A DNA stretch of 64,000 nucleotides, taken from positions 4,627,001 through 4,691,000 of the forward strand of contig NZ_CP072597.1 in assembly GCF_018847975.1 (NCBI RefSeq), given 5' to 3'. Positions 43,199 to 51,267 of this stretch are shown in pieces. Source of the DNA: Lysobacter sp. K5869 (GTDB taxonomy: Bacteria; Pseudomonadota; Gammaproteobacteria; Xanthomonadales; Xanthomonadaceae). Within the stretch, counting starts at the first letter, position 1. Each line of letters begins with the position of its first letter. Below the pieces are notes generated by a model. It saw only the letters and a list, made by a program, of their open reading frames with translations. It was not told the origin of the DNA and did not search any database. A program made the position numbers and the translations under genes.

Positions 43199-44671
43199 TC
43201 AACGCCCGCCCGGCGAAGCCTTCTGCAACCGTTCGATCTGCCGCGCCGCGCCTTTGTTGCCCGGATCGAGCGCCAACGCCCGCCGATAGTGCGCGATGGC
43301 CAACGCGTTCTCGCCATTGAGCGCATGCGCCTCGCCCAGACTGTCCTGGGCATTGCCGCTGCGCGGGAACAAGGCCGCGACCAGTTTCATGATCGCCAAG
43401 CCTTCGCGCGGGCGACCGCTGTGCAGCAGGCGATAGCCCCAATCGTTGAGTTCCGCCTCGTTCCACGGCTGCGACGGATCGCGCCGCGCGATCTCGCGGG
43501 CCGTGCGCACGGCCCGGCCGTAGCCGCCGTCGTCGAGCGCGATGCGCAACGCCGGCACGCCAGTCGGACGCAGCGCCGGCGCCCAGTACCCCGCGATCCG
43601 GTCGATCTCGTCCTCGGGATAAGCGCCGGACAGATTGGTCAGAATCACCACCGCCACGTTGTCCTGCGGATACAGATAAAACGCCGAACGCGCGCCGCCG
43701 GTCATGCCCACCGCGCGGTGCCCCGCCCCTCGCGGGAACATCGTCCACCCCAGGCCCCACTGCCCCGCGCGTCCGTCGTTGAACGCGACCGGCGTCCACA
43801 TCGTCGCGACCGCCTCCGGCCCGAGCAGCGTTCCCTGCTGCAGCGCGATCAACCAACGCGCCACGTCCTCGGCGTTGCCGACCAAGCCGTTAGACGCGCG
43901 CTTGAACGGCAGCGAGACGGGATAGCGCTGTTCGAGCACCCCGGCCGCGCCCGGCGCGGACCGCACGAACTGATAATCCGGCCCCTTACCGGCGATCACA
44001 TCGCGTGAATCGCCGTAGCGGCTGTGCCCCATGCCCGCGGCGGCAAGCTGCGCGTCGGCCACCGTCGCATCCTCCTCGCGCCCATAGACCCGATTGAGCG
44101 CGCGCTGGATCAGCGTGTAATTGGTCTGGCAGTAGTGGAAGCGTTCGCCCGGCGCGAACAGCACGGGCTGCGCCAACGCCCAGTTCCAAGCCTGGACCGC
44201 ATCGGTTTCCACCGTCGGCGCGCGATTGATATCGGGCAAGCCCGAGGTATGACTGAGCAACTGCCGCACCGTCACCACGCGCCAAGCCTCGGGCAAACCG
44301 TCGAGGTAAGTCGCTATCGGCGCAGCGAGATCGAACTTGCCCGCCTCGACCGCCTGCATCGCCGCCACGCCGGTGAAGGCCTTGCTGATCGACGCCAGGG
44401 TAAACACGCTCTGCACCGTCGCCGGCACATCCAGCGCGACGTTCGCCGAGCCGTACGCGCGCGAGAACACGATCGCGCCGTCCTTGACCACCGCGACCTG
44501 GGCGCCGGGCACGCGGAACCGGGCGATGTAGGCGCGCATCGCGCGGTCGGTCTGATCGGCGGCGGTGTCGGCCGGCTGCGCCTGGGTCGCCGAACACACA
44601 AACAATGCAAGTAACGGTGCGAACAACCACCCCCAGGCACAGCGGTCGAGGCGCGGAATCGTCGGATGCAC
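43199..44671 (-). CDS. Secreted serine hydrolase (beta-lactamase/S12 family) with TPR tail
   Basis: 490 residues from the GTG at 44671 behind GGGGAAACC; signal peptide ends SATQAQ (residue 32). Class-C-type SxxK: Ser94 and Lys97 (LASISKAFTG). The second motif, usually YSN, reads YCQTNY (Tyr180), and the third, usually HTG or KTG, reads GMTGGARS. Both changes are conservative in place but unusual, so activity may differ from esterase/DD-peptidase relatives. The last 90 residues form TPR-like helices (AQDSLGEAHALNGENALAIA). Periplasmic. Confidence 0.85.
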   Translation of the reverse strand: MHPTIPRLDRCAWGWLFAPLLALFVCSATQAQPADTAADQTDRAMRAYIARFRVPGAQVAVVKDGAIVFSRAYGSANVALDVPATVQSVFTLASISKAFTGVAAMQAVEAGKFDLAAPIATYLDGLPEAWRVVTVRQLLSHTSGLPDINRAPTVETDAVQAWNWALAQPVLFAPGERFHYCQTNYTLIQRALNRVYGREEDATVADAQLAAAGMGHSRYGDSRDVIAGKGPDYQFVRSAPGAAGVLEQRYPVSLPFKRASNGLVGNAEDVARWLIALQQGTLLGPEAVATMWTPVAFNDGRAGQWGLGWTMFPRGAGHRAVGMTGGARSAFYLYPQDNVAVVILTNLSGAYPEDEIDRIAGYWAPALRPTGVPALRIALDDGGYGRAVRTAREIARRDPSQPWNEAELNDWGYRLLHSGRPREGLAIMKLVAALFPRSGNAQDSLGEAHALNGENALAIAHYRRALALDPGNKGAARQIERLQKASPGGR

Positions 44672-44768
44672 GAGCTGGTTTCCCCGGTGGCGACGTTCGC
44701 GATGATACCGAGGGAACGCTCGCAGGCTAGCCGCCCTCGCTCCATGCACATAAGTTAAGTAATTTTTC

Positions 44769-45083
44769 CATTCCCGAGTCCGCGCCAGCGACTCGCGAAA
44801 GCGAATTTCGGACTCGCGAGAGCAAACGCCAGACTCGCGAGAGTGAAATTCGGACTCCGGAGAGCCGATTTCGCTCTCTCGAGAGCGAAATCGGGACTCG
44901 CGAATCCGACGCTGGCTCTCGCGAGTCTGAAAACCGCTCTCGTGAGAGCAAAATTCAGACTCGCGAGAGCTAACACGTGACTCGATTAAGCCGAATTCGC
45001 TCTCTCGAGAATGGTTTTCAGACTCGCGAAAGCCGTCGCCGCCTTCACGAGTCCCGCGCCGGCTTTCGCGGAGCCTCTGTCGA
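44769..45083. repeat. Array of 15 palindromic 21-bp units
   Basis: Fifteen units start at 44769, 44790, 44811, 44832, 44853 and so on to 45063, each exactly 21 bases after the last. Each begins with a palindrome-like core around TCGCGA or TCTCGAGA (GACTCGCGAGAGC, CTCTCTCGAGAGC, CTCTCGCGAGTC, CTTTCGCGGAGCC) in either orientation, followed by 8-9 less conserved bases (AAATTCG, AACGCCA). A last partial core at 45082 is out of phase by 2. No gene lies across it. Confidence 0.9.
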
Positions 45084-45202
45084 CTCGTCCGCCCCTAACA
45101 GTACGGGTCGTCCAGTTCCTAACCGGGCAATCGTCCACGCCCTCCGCTCCCCCTTTTCACCCGCCGCCCCTCTCGAGCGCCCCACCTGCCCACGCCCCAA
45201 CG
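45084..45202. other. Remainder of the intergenic region right of the 21-bp array
   Basis: Pyrimidine-rich on the plus strand (CGCTCCCCCTTTTCACCCGC). Nothing recognised. Confidence 0.4.
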
Positions 45203-45225
45203 AAAAAGCCGCCCGAAGGCGGCTT
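45203..45225 (-). terminator. Terminator (minus strand)
   Basis: GCCGCC-TTCG-GGCGGC followed by TTTTTCG on the minus strand, 40 bases after the 45266 stop codon. Confidence 0.9.
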
Positions 45226-45265
45226 ATCGATACTCCCGGGCGCGAACGAAGCGCGCGCGGTTAGC

Positions 45266-45733
45266 TCACTCCGCCGGTGCCGCCGCCTCACGCCGCGGCT
45301 TGGCCCAACGCGCGGACATCTCCTTACGCAGCCCGTCCAACCCCTGATTCTTCCCGGACACCTTGAGCAACCCGTAACCCTCCAGCGCGAACGCCATCAA
45401 ATCCGCCCCGAGCGCGGTCTCGGTGTCGTCGCCTCGCTCGGCCAGACGCTGCAAGCGATCAAGTAGCGGACGCAGGCGGTCGAGCGTGCGCAGATCCAAC
45501 TGCGCCCCGGGCAGGTCCAGGCTGGGCGGCACGATCTGCTGGTTCTGCTCCAACACCCGCAGAGCCTGCCGACAGAACACCTCGGACTTCGCGCCCATCT
45601 TGTTGAGGCGGCGGCGCTCGTCAGGCGACAGCGACATCAGGCCGGACAGCGCTGATTCCAGTTGATCCAATGCCGCCTGCGCAGTGGCGACTTGTTCCTC
45701 GGTCACGTCTAGATGAATCAGATTAAGGCTCAT
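45266..45733 (-). CDS. Small helical protein, unknown
   Basis: 155 residues from the ATG behind ATGGAGCCTCCC; a longer in-frame extension upstream has no ribosome site. All-helical: VATAQAALDQLESALSGLMS, then DERRRLNKMGAKSEVFCRQA, then LRTLDRLRPLLDRLQRLAER. Ends Ala/Pro-rich (REAAAPAE). No signal, so cytosolic. A phasin-like bundle is possible by pattern but not shown. A decayed copy of its 3' end occurs near 42970-42995. Confidence 0.7.
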   Translation of the reverse strand: MSLNLIHLDVTEEQVATAQAALDQLESALSGLMSLSPDERRRLNKMGAKSEVFCRQALRVLEQNQQIVPPSLDLPGAQLDLRTLDRLRPLLDRLQRLAERGDDTETALGADLMAFALEGYGLLKVSGKNQGLDGLRKEMSARWAKPRREAAAPAE

Positions 45734-45927
45734 GGGAGGCTCCATTTCGATGGACTGCTCGTCGGATTGACGGCGGGCGACATCGTCGGAAAGTGGAGGT
45801 GCTGTGGGGAGTCGGAGAGCGCCGCGATCTGGAGTCGGGGATTTCTTGGGTGAAAAAAAGTGCCAAGACATGCCAACTCGAAATCATTCAAAACCAGCGC
45901 TTCGCTGGCATCACAGTGGACCCACCA

Positions 45928-46173
45928 TTACTTACTTGAGGAAGGAAAAGTAACCGATTGAATAATTCGGTCCAAATCACTCGCCAATCTATCAAAGCAC
46001 TGTGCCAATGCTTCAGCCGATAGATACATCACGTCCGACACAGCCTCGCCGCGCGGTTCAGTGAGTTGCGCCAGCAAGCGTAAGTGATCACGAGCTTGAA
46101 CCAAGTCTTGACAGACATCGACCGAAAAAAAGCAAAAGCGCTCTGATCCGGCTAGAACGGGCTGCTTATGCAT
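45928..46173 (-). CDS. Small protein, weakly DUF3077-like
   Basis: 81 residues from MHKQPVLAGSERFCFFSVDV, set by a perfect AGGAGG seven bases upstream. Pattern FFSV-x15-A-x-D-x-L and a helical C-terminus (SAEALAQCFDRLASDLDRII) is reminiscent of small DUF3077/DUF6124 proteins of pseudomonads. Function unknown. It is the first gene after the defence pair in an AT-rich stretch but has its own ribosome site. Confidence 0.65.
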   Translation of the reverse strand: MHKQPVLAGSERFCFFSVDVCQDLVQARDHLRLLAQLTEPRGEAVSDVMYLSAEALAQCFDRLASDLDRIIQSVTFPSSSK

Positions 46174-46304
46174 AGAAAACCTCCTGGCTGGCTGGCTCTC
46201 GACGCTAACAGCAAAGGCAAAATATTCAAAAAAAGAATAAACCAATCACCCCCAAGCCACTCTTGAAAAAATTGGCCAAAAAAATCAAAAAACAAACAAC
46301 ACAC

Positions 46305-47234
46305 TCAACTACAGCCCATCGAGCACTCCCGCTCGGATGACATTACAAAATCCTCCAATCCAACCGGCAGGGGAGACCTCGCAGCCAAACTTCTAAAATC
46401 GAGACTTGCCGGGGAAAATGCCAAATCCGCAACAGCCCCCCCGACAAGTGTAGATTGATTCGAGCGTATATCCGCATAAACTAAATGCACCCAAATTTTA
46501 AAGAAAATATAAACAAATTTCCCGCGCACCCAGTTTTGCGCAAGAATAGACCCAAAAAAATTCCGCGCCTTTTCAATAGCATCGTCTGACACTGGACGAT
46601 CTGTCTTCACTAAAGAATCTAAACGCTGCGCATCTCGAACAACAACGCCATTCAATGAAATATCAATTGCCGAAAGCGCGCCATCAGATATGTTCACGTT
46701 GCCAACAGACTGCCCCACAGCCCCGTACAAGACATAACAAGCTGGCAAAACCAAATTAGTGAAATCGTTCAAAACCCTTTCATACTGAGCAACCAGCCGC
46801 CTCTTTTGCTCAGGATCAAGAATAAAATTCAAGTCCGTTCTCAATAAAGACTCAAGGACCTGGGAGTTAACAAGCAAGTTCTCGACAGAATAGAATGGCG
46901 CGACATATATATCACTGCCGTATTCCGCATCTCGCAAGCCATCATAGTCATGATCAACAATGAAATAAGTGCACGCATGTAGCCCTGTTTTATCTCGGAG
47001 TAACATCTCCCGAAATTCCAAAACGTTAGCTTTTCCCTTTGCAACTAACGACTCCCAATGCAAATCCGCAGATATTCGACGCAGCCAGATGTCATAAATA
47101 ATCAAGTCTTCCTTTCCTTCGACGACAAAAACTAACGCACACTTATGCACCCCCCTCAATCGCGCGAGAGCTGTCTTCAGCACCACAGGCCGATGCCGCT
47201 GAGCGCGCAAATAATCCCCCGTTATTTCCGCCAT
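46305..47234 (-). CDS. ariB: AriB-like DUF4435/TOPRIM nuclease of a PARIS defence system
   Basis: 309 residues. TOPRIM-like acidic motifs: Glu39-Gly-Lys-Glu-Asp43 (VFVVEGKEDLIIYD) and Asp94/Asp96/Asp98 (YFIVDHDYDGL), followed by the DUF4435 marker YSVENLLV. The start ATG overlaps the AriA stop by one base (TAATG). In PARIS, AriB is held inactive on the ATPase and released when a phage anti-restriction protein is sensed, causing growth arrest, in E. coli by tRNA cleavage. Very AT-rich compared with neighbours, fitting horizontal transfer. Pairing and domain content make the call; activity is inferred. Confidence 0.85.
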   Translation of the reverse strand: MAEITGDYLRAQRHRPVVLKTALARLRGVHKCALVFVVEGKEDLIIYDIWLRRISADLHWESLVAKGKANVLEFREMLLRDKTGLHACTYFIVDHDYDGLRDAEYGSDIYVAPFYSVENLLVNSQVLESLLRTDLNFILDPEQKRRLVAQYERVLNDFTNLVLPACYVLYGAVGQSVGNVNISDGALSAIDISLNGVVVRDAQRLDSLVKTDRPVSDDAIEKARNFFGSILAQNWVRGKFVYIFFKIWVHLVYADIRSNQSTLVGGAVADLAFSPASLDFRSLAARSPLPVGLEDFVMSSERECSMGCS

Positions 47235-48694
47235 TAGAACAACCCCTGCGAATTCTTAGCAACCTTCAAAGTGCCCGCATAAGGATCCAATTCATTATCA
47301 AAAACGAACGGTGAATGAGTAATTGCTAGCAATTGGCATACAGACCCGGAACGGAGCATATCCGGCAGAATTCGTCTCTGCCATTCTATCGAAAGCGATA
47401 GCTCAGGCTCATCCACCAGAACAAGCTTCTGCCTCTCATATAAATATAACTTAGCCAAAATAGAGACAATTTGCTTCTCGCCAGAAGAGAGCTGACTTAG
47501 TGGAATAGGCCGACTCGTCCAGGAATTAATAACAGCAACTTGCATTAAATTTTGATCGTAAGTAAAAACCTTCTCCTCATTTGAATCACTTAAATAACTA
47601 TTACACGCATCCACAAAGCGCTGAAGCATAGCCTCAGTTTCCTTTGTCTTCTCAATTACCCCTCCTAAACGCCTCAGAAAATAACGAAGTAGTATCTGAT
47701 CTTCATTGGAAATATCGCCAGACTCGTACAACGCCGCGATAGCGGATATGCGCTTTTCGTTTTGGGTGTCCGAAATAGACGGCACCTTGTAACTATCTAC
47801 AACCGATCTTGAATCGCGTGACACGCGCGATAAAAATCGCTTGAGAGAATCGAGGTCAGGCAAAGCGCCGCGAGATGGCGATTCAAATTTAATACTTCCC
47901 GACAGCGCATCATCGATGATAGTCGCGCTCGCATTCCTATATTCAAAATTCGATATTCTCTCAACCTCATCTGAAAGCTCAGCGAGACGCAGCTCCACAT
48001 CCTCCAAACCAAAGTTAATATTCCCGGTATCCAGAGAAGCACTGGCCTTGAGCGTCGCCATGTGCCGTGCCGCGCCAATCACATGCCCCTTTCTATTCCT
48101 TGCTCGCGGACTCAAAAGAGGGTTCTCGATGCGCCGATATGTCGGTAAATAAAGTATATCCACCTCCCCCAAGGCAGCGCCCACGGCATCACCAACCTGC
48201 CTTAACTCAATCGTGTTATTGAAAGAAAGGCCAGCGGCAATATCATCAAGAACAGAATAAATATCAGCATGATCCATTGAAGTATTCGTATACAATCTTC
48301 TAATTATTGAGCTATTCCGCACCGAGGCGGCACTTCTTCCGCTGATGTAATCACTTGATATGAAGTCATAGAGATCCTCCTCCGAAACCCCAGACTCATG
48401 CGCCAATCTGGCCAATCGTTCGTGCGTGTCATTTTTAGTCGCCCCTATTGTTTCTTTCCTTAACTCTACCGAATGATCAAGGGCAAAAAATTCGCACTCA
48501 ATTGACGAAAACTCCAATGATTGCAATCGATAAAATCTTCTCCGCAGAAACGCATGCAGCGCGTTTAGAACCGTGGTCTTTCCGGAGCCGTTACCAGCAA
48601 TCAATATCAAAAGATTGTCATTAAATGTGATTTCGACATCCTTGTACCCATACAACCCATTTATCTTAAATCGTTTAATTATCGGCCCGTGCAT
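47234..48694 (-). CDS. ariA: AriA-like AAA ATPase of a PARIS defence system
   Basis: 486 residues from ATG at 48694, seven bases after GAGGAT; a GTG two codons upstream is less well placed. Walker A GNGSGKTT at 34-41, a long helical insert, ABC-type signature LSSGEKQ at 402-408, Walker B LVLVDEPELSL with Asp428-Glu429, and switch His460 (AITHSPF). This is the ABC/Rad50-type AAA15 architecture of AriA. It forms a translationally coupled pair with the DUF4435 gene. Expected to sense a viral trigger and release AriB. An OLD/Gabija-like ATPase is the alternative, but those have their nuclease fused or paired with a helicase. Confidence 0.85.
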   Translation of the reverse strand: MHGPIIKRFKINGLYGYKDVEITFNDNLLILIAGNGSGKTTVLNALHAFLRRRFYRLQSLEFSSIECEFFALDHSVELRKETIGATKNDTHERLARLAHESGVSEEDLYDFISSDYISGRSAASVRNSSIIRRLYTNTSMDHADIYSVLDDIAAGLSFNNTIELRQVGDAVGAALGEVDILYLPTYRRIENPLLSPRARNRKGHVIGAARHMATLKASASLDTGNINFGLEDVELRLAELSDEVERISNFEYRNASATIIDDALSGSIKFESPSRGALPDLDSLKRFLSRVSRDSRSVVDSYKVPSISDTQNEKRISAIAALYESGDISNEDQILLRYFLRRLGGVIEKTKETEAMLQRFVDACNSYLSDSNEEKVFTYDQNLMQVAVINSWTSRPIPLSQLSSGEKQIVSILAKLYLYERQKLVLVDEPELSLSIEWQRRILPDMLRSGSVCQLLAITHSPFVFDNELDPYAGTLKVAKNSQGLF

Positions 48695-48983
48695 AGACAC
48701 ATCCTCAATCTAAAATCACGAATAGAATTGAAGCGCAGCCTGCGCCTCACCAAGAATCGACAATGTATACGCCCCAAGCGATCCACCGGCATCCCCGGCC
48801 AATCTCAGCCCCCCTCTTTCTACAGCTGCACTCGACCATCGGGAATCATGCTCCCCCGCTGACGGATCACTCCTCCCGAACCTTCACGCCGCGCCAGGCA
48901 ATGGCGCGCGTTACAGTCGCTGCGCACAGTAGGTGACGTTTATCTTCGACTATCAGCGCCAAAGGCAGCTAGTGCTGACTCAT
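48695..48983. promoter_or_regulatory. Upstream region of the PARIS operon
   Basis: AT content falls from the operon toward the glycosyltransferase gene; the switch near 48880 probably marks the end of the acquired segment. The operon promoter must lie here but no convincing -35/-10 pair was found. Confidence 0.4.
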
Positions 48984-50399
48984 TTAATCCCTCATTACTG
49001 CCAGGATGCCGTTGGCGAGCAAACCAAACTCTCCTTCCATACGCTCCACTTCGTCTACCTTCAATTCCCCACACAACCGCCCCTGCATTCGCACGACTGC
49101 CTCCACCGCTCCCGGCGCTAACCTGCGACTCACATAGTCACTAAGACACCGCCCCGTCGCCGCATCTAGTCCACGCACCCCCGGCCCCAGACGCACACGC
49201 ATCGCGTCAAGTCCGATCTCCGGTTCTGCCACGTCATCGAGATCACGTAAAGCTTGAGTGAGGTCACTTTCAAAGTTGCCCAGGTTCCAGGTGCTTTCGA
49301 TCACACGAGCCCCACGCTCACACTGAGCCAGCACAACCTCCCCCTGCCCCAAATCCCGCAAAATCCGCTCAGCAACACCCCGCCAAGCCATCGGATCCCG
49401 CTGCCCCCGAGCATCCTCGACCATATCGAACGTCTCATAGACGTTGATCCCATGCTCCGCCGGCAACAAATGCCGATTGTTGCCAACGCCATTGGTATAG
49501 ACCGGGCACCCCTGGTGGACGGATTCGAGCACATAGAACCCAAACGGCTCCGGGAACCGGTTATAGGCCAACCCAAACCGACACCCACGCATCAGCCGGA
49601 ACAACGCGGCTTGGCTCAGGTGCGGGACGCGCACGAAGTAGTCGGCGCAGCTGCGGCCGGCGGGGGCGAGCATGGCGTCGAGGCCGCGGCGGACGTCGTC
49701 GGTGAGCGAGTGTTCGGAGACGAGCAGGCGAATGCGCGGCAGCGGTGCGGTGCGCAGTTCGTTGAGCCAGTAGAGGATGCTCAGCGTCGCCAGCCAGTCT
49801 TGTTTGCCCGGTTGCAGGGCGTGGCCCCAGACGGTGGCGCCGCTGTCGAGTTCGCGCAGCAGCGCGGTCGGCAGGTCGGCGCCGTGGGCGAAGCCGGGGT
49901 GGCCGTCGCGGCGTTCGACGCTGGGCACGGGCAGGCGGATCGAGCGGGTGCGCATCAGGCCGCGCGGGTTGAGCACGCGGCGCTGGCGCCAGTTGGGGAA
50001 GGCGAACAGCGAGCGCAGGACGCTGGCGAGATAGGGCGAGTTGGCGAGGTGCAGGTCGACGGCGGGGTTGGCCATCCAGGCGCCGGTGCCGTAGGCCAGG
50101 CCGTGGTACAGCACGGCGTTGTGGCGCGCCCAGCCGCGTTCGGGCGAGCGCACGGCGGTGCCGGTGGCGTCGTACAGGGCGATGTGCGGGGGCGCGTCGC
50201 CGTCGAGGCGGCTGAGTTGGCCGGCGAGGCCGAACGGCAGCATGGCTTCTTCGCCGAGGTCGTTGCGCGGCGGCTCGAACGAACGCACGTTCCAGCCGTT
50301 GCGGGTCAGGATCGGGCCGATGGCGTGGTTGACGTAGCCGACGGAGTGGAACGGGGGGCCGCCGCTTTGCGACAACATCAGTGCGACTACATCGGCCAT
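48984..50399 (-). CDS. Glycosyltransferase-like protein (GT-B, GT4-like)
   Basis: 471 residues, cytosolic. N-terminal Rossmann-like start (VALMLSQSGGPPFHSVGYVN) and a C-terminal donor-binding pattern NRFPEPFGFYVLESVHQGCP followed by VYTNGVGNNRHLL, where the two Glu separated by seven residues (EPFGFYVLE) match the E-x7-E of family 4. Sugar donor and acceptor unknown. No polysaccharide cluster is around it. The 3' end of the gene (48984-49600) is less GC-biased than its 5' part. Confidence 0.7.
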   Translation of the reverse strand: MADVVALMLSQSGGPPFHSVGYVNHAIGPILTRNGWNVRSFEPPRNDLGEEAMLPFGLAGQLSRLDGDAPPHIALYDATGTAVRSPERGWARHNAVLYHGLAYGTGAWMANPAVDLHLANSPYLASVLRSLFAFPNWRQRRVLNPRGLMRTRSIRLPVPSVERRDGHPGFAHGADLPTALLRELDSGATVWGHALQPGKQDWLATLSILYWLNELRTAPLPRIRLLVSEHSLTDDVRRGLDAMLAPAGRSCADYFVRVPHLSQAALFRLMRGCRFGLAYNRFPEPFGFYVLESVHQGCPVYTNGVGNNRHLLPAEHGINVYETFDMVEDARGQRDPMAWRGVAERILRDLGQGEVVLAQCERGARVIESTWNLGNFESDLTQALRDLDDVAEPEIGLDAMRVRLGPGVRGLDAATGRCLSDYVSRRLAPGAVEAVVRMQGRLCGELKVDEVERMEGEFGLLANGILAVMRD

Positions 50400-50542
50400 T
50401 CGGGTCCCTTTCCCTGTGGTCGGCCGCGGGGGCGATCGCGGTGCCGCGGCCGGTGTGTGTGTCGGCTTAGCTTACCGCGCGGGCATCGCCGCGGCGGGGC
50501 TCCGCGGGTGCGCGGGCGCGACGGATCGACCGCCGCGCGGGC

Positions 50543-51100
50543 TCATCCGCGCCAGTTGGCGTGCGTGCTCCAGAATTCGACGCTGCGCCGATAGGCCTCG
50601 CGATCCAACGACACCCCCGACCCGCCCTCCTCCACGCCAAGCGCATTGCGCATCATCGTGATCGGCGCCATCGGCGTTTCCATCGGCTCGGCGGTGTACA
50701 TGCAGCCGACCACGCCCCAGTCGGCGTCGGTGACGGTGCCTTCCTTGGCCAGTTGCTCGCGGCTGTAGAGGATGACGATGAGGTACTCCGCCACCGGCGG
50801 GTCGATGTCCTCGAACCAGCGCACCAGCACCGGCAGTTCGTCCTTGGTGCGCGCGTCGTAGCCGCTGCGCAGCAGGTGGCGGTTGGCGTCGGTGATCGGC
50901 ACCGCGAGGCAGCGGGTGCTGGTCCAGTTGCGGTGGACGTGGAGTTTGCAGAACGGGGCGTAGCCGTCGAGCACCATCAGCGGCGGCGTTTCGTTGAGGT
51001 GGCGCTCGAATTGCTCGGCGGTGATGTCCTGGATGGTGTTGCGGCGCGGTTCGCGCGGGAACAGGCGCGGGCGGGCGAAGTCGGTGAGGGTGATGGTCAT
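50543..51100 (-). CDS. DUF3228-family protein
   Basis: 185 residues, cytosolic. TDFARPRLFPREPRRNTIQD at the start and DADWGVVGCMYTAEPMETPM then PITMMRNALGVEEGGSGVSL at the end are the DUF3228 signatures. No reaction is known for the family. Stands alone. Confidence 0.85.
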   Translation of the reverse strand: MTITLTDFARPRLFPREPRRNTIQDITAEQFERHLNETPPLMVLDGYAPFCKLHVHRNWTSTRCLAVPITDANRHLLRSGYDARTKDELPVLVRWFEDIDPPVAEYLIVILYSREQLAKEGTVTDADWGVVGCMYTAEPMETPMAPITMMRNALGVEEGGSGVSLDREAYRRSVEFWSTHANWRG

Positions 51101-51267
51101 GGGGGGATTATCCGACGCTGGGGGCGGCTGGGCACTGGGCGGCGACGGTCCCGGGAGATTCGCGGCGCGCGCGGGCCGGGCTTGCGACGCGGCGCGCGTG
51201 CGGTGCGCGCGTCTCGCGGGGCGATGGCGTTGCGGGCGCGACGGGTGTTGGCGCCGGCCGGCGTGGG

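Noticed and set aside
44755..44976. Heptad-repeat protein encoded by the 21-bp array
   Set aside because: Starts at a GTG without ribosome site, several frames are equally open, and no full-length product results; retained as an alternative explanation.
44769..45083. CRISPR array reading of the 21-bp units
   Set aside because: Units are too short and too variable, with no conserved repeat plus unique spacer pattern and no cas genes in the window.
46305..48694. Retron or Gabija/OLD system
   Set aside because: No reverse transcriptase, and no helicase or fused ATPase-nuclease; the separate DUF4435 protein fits PARIS better.
40181..48694. Prophage or integrative element
   Set aside because: No integrase, phage structural, conjugation or transposase gene and no flanking direct repeats seen; only composition suggests acquisition.
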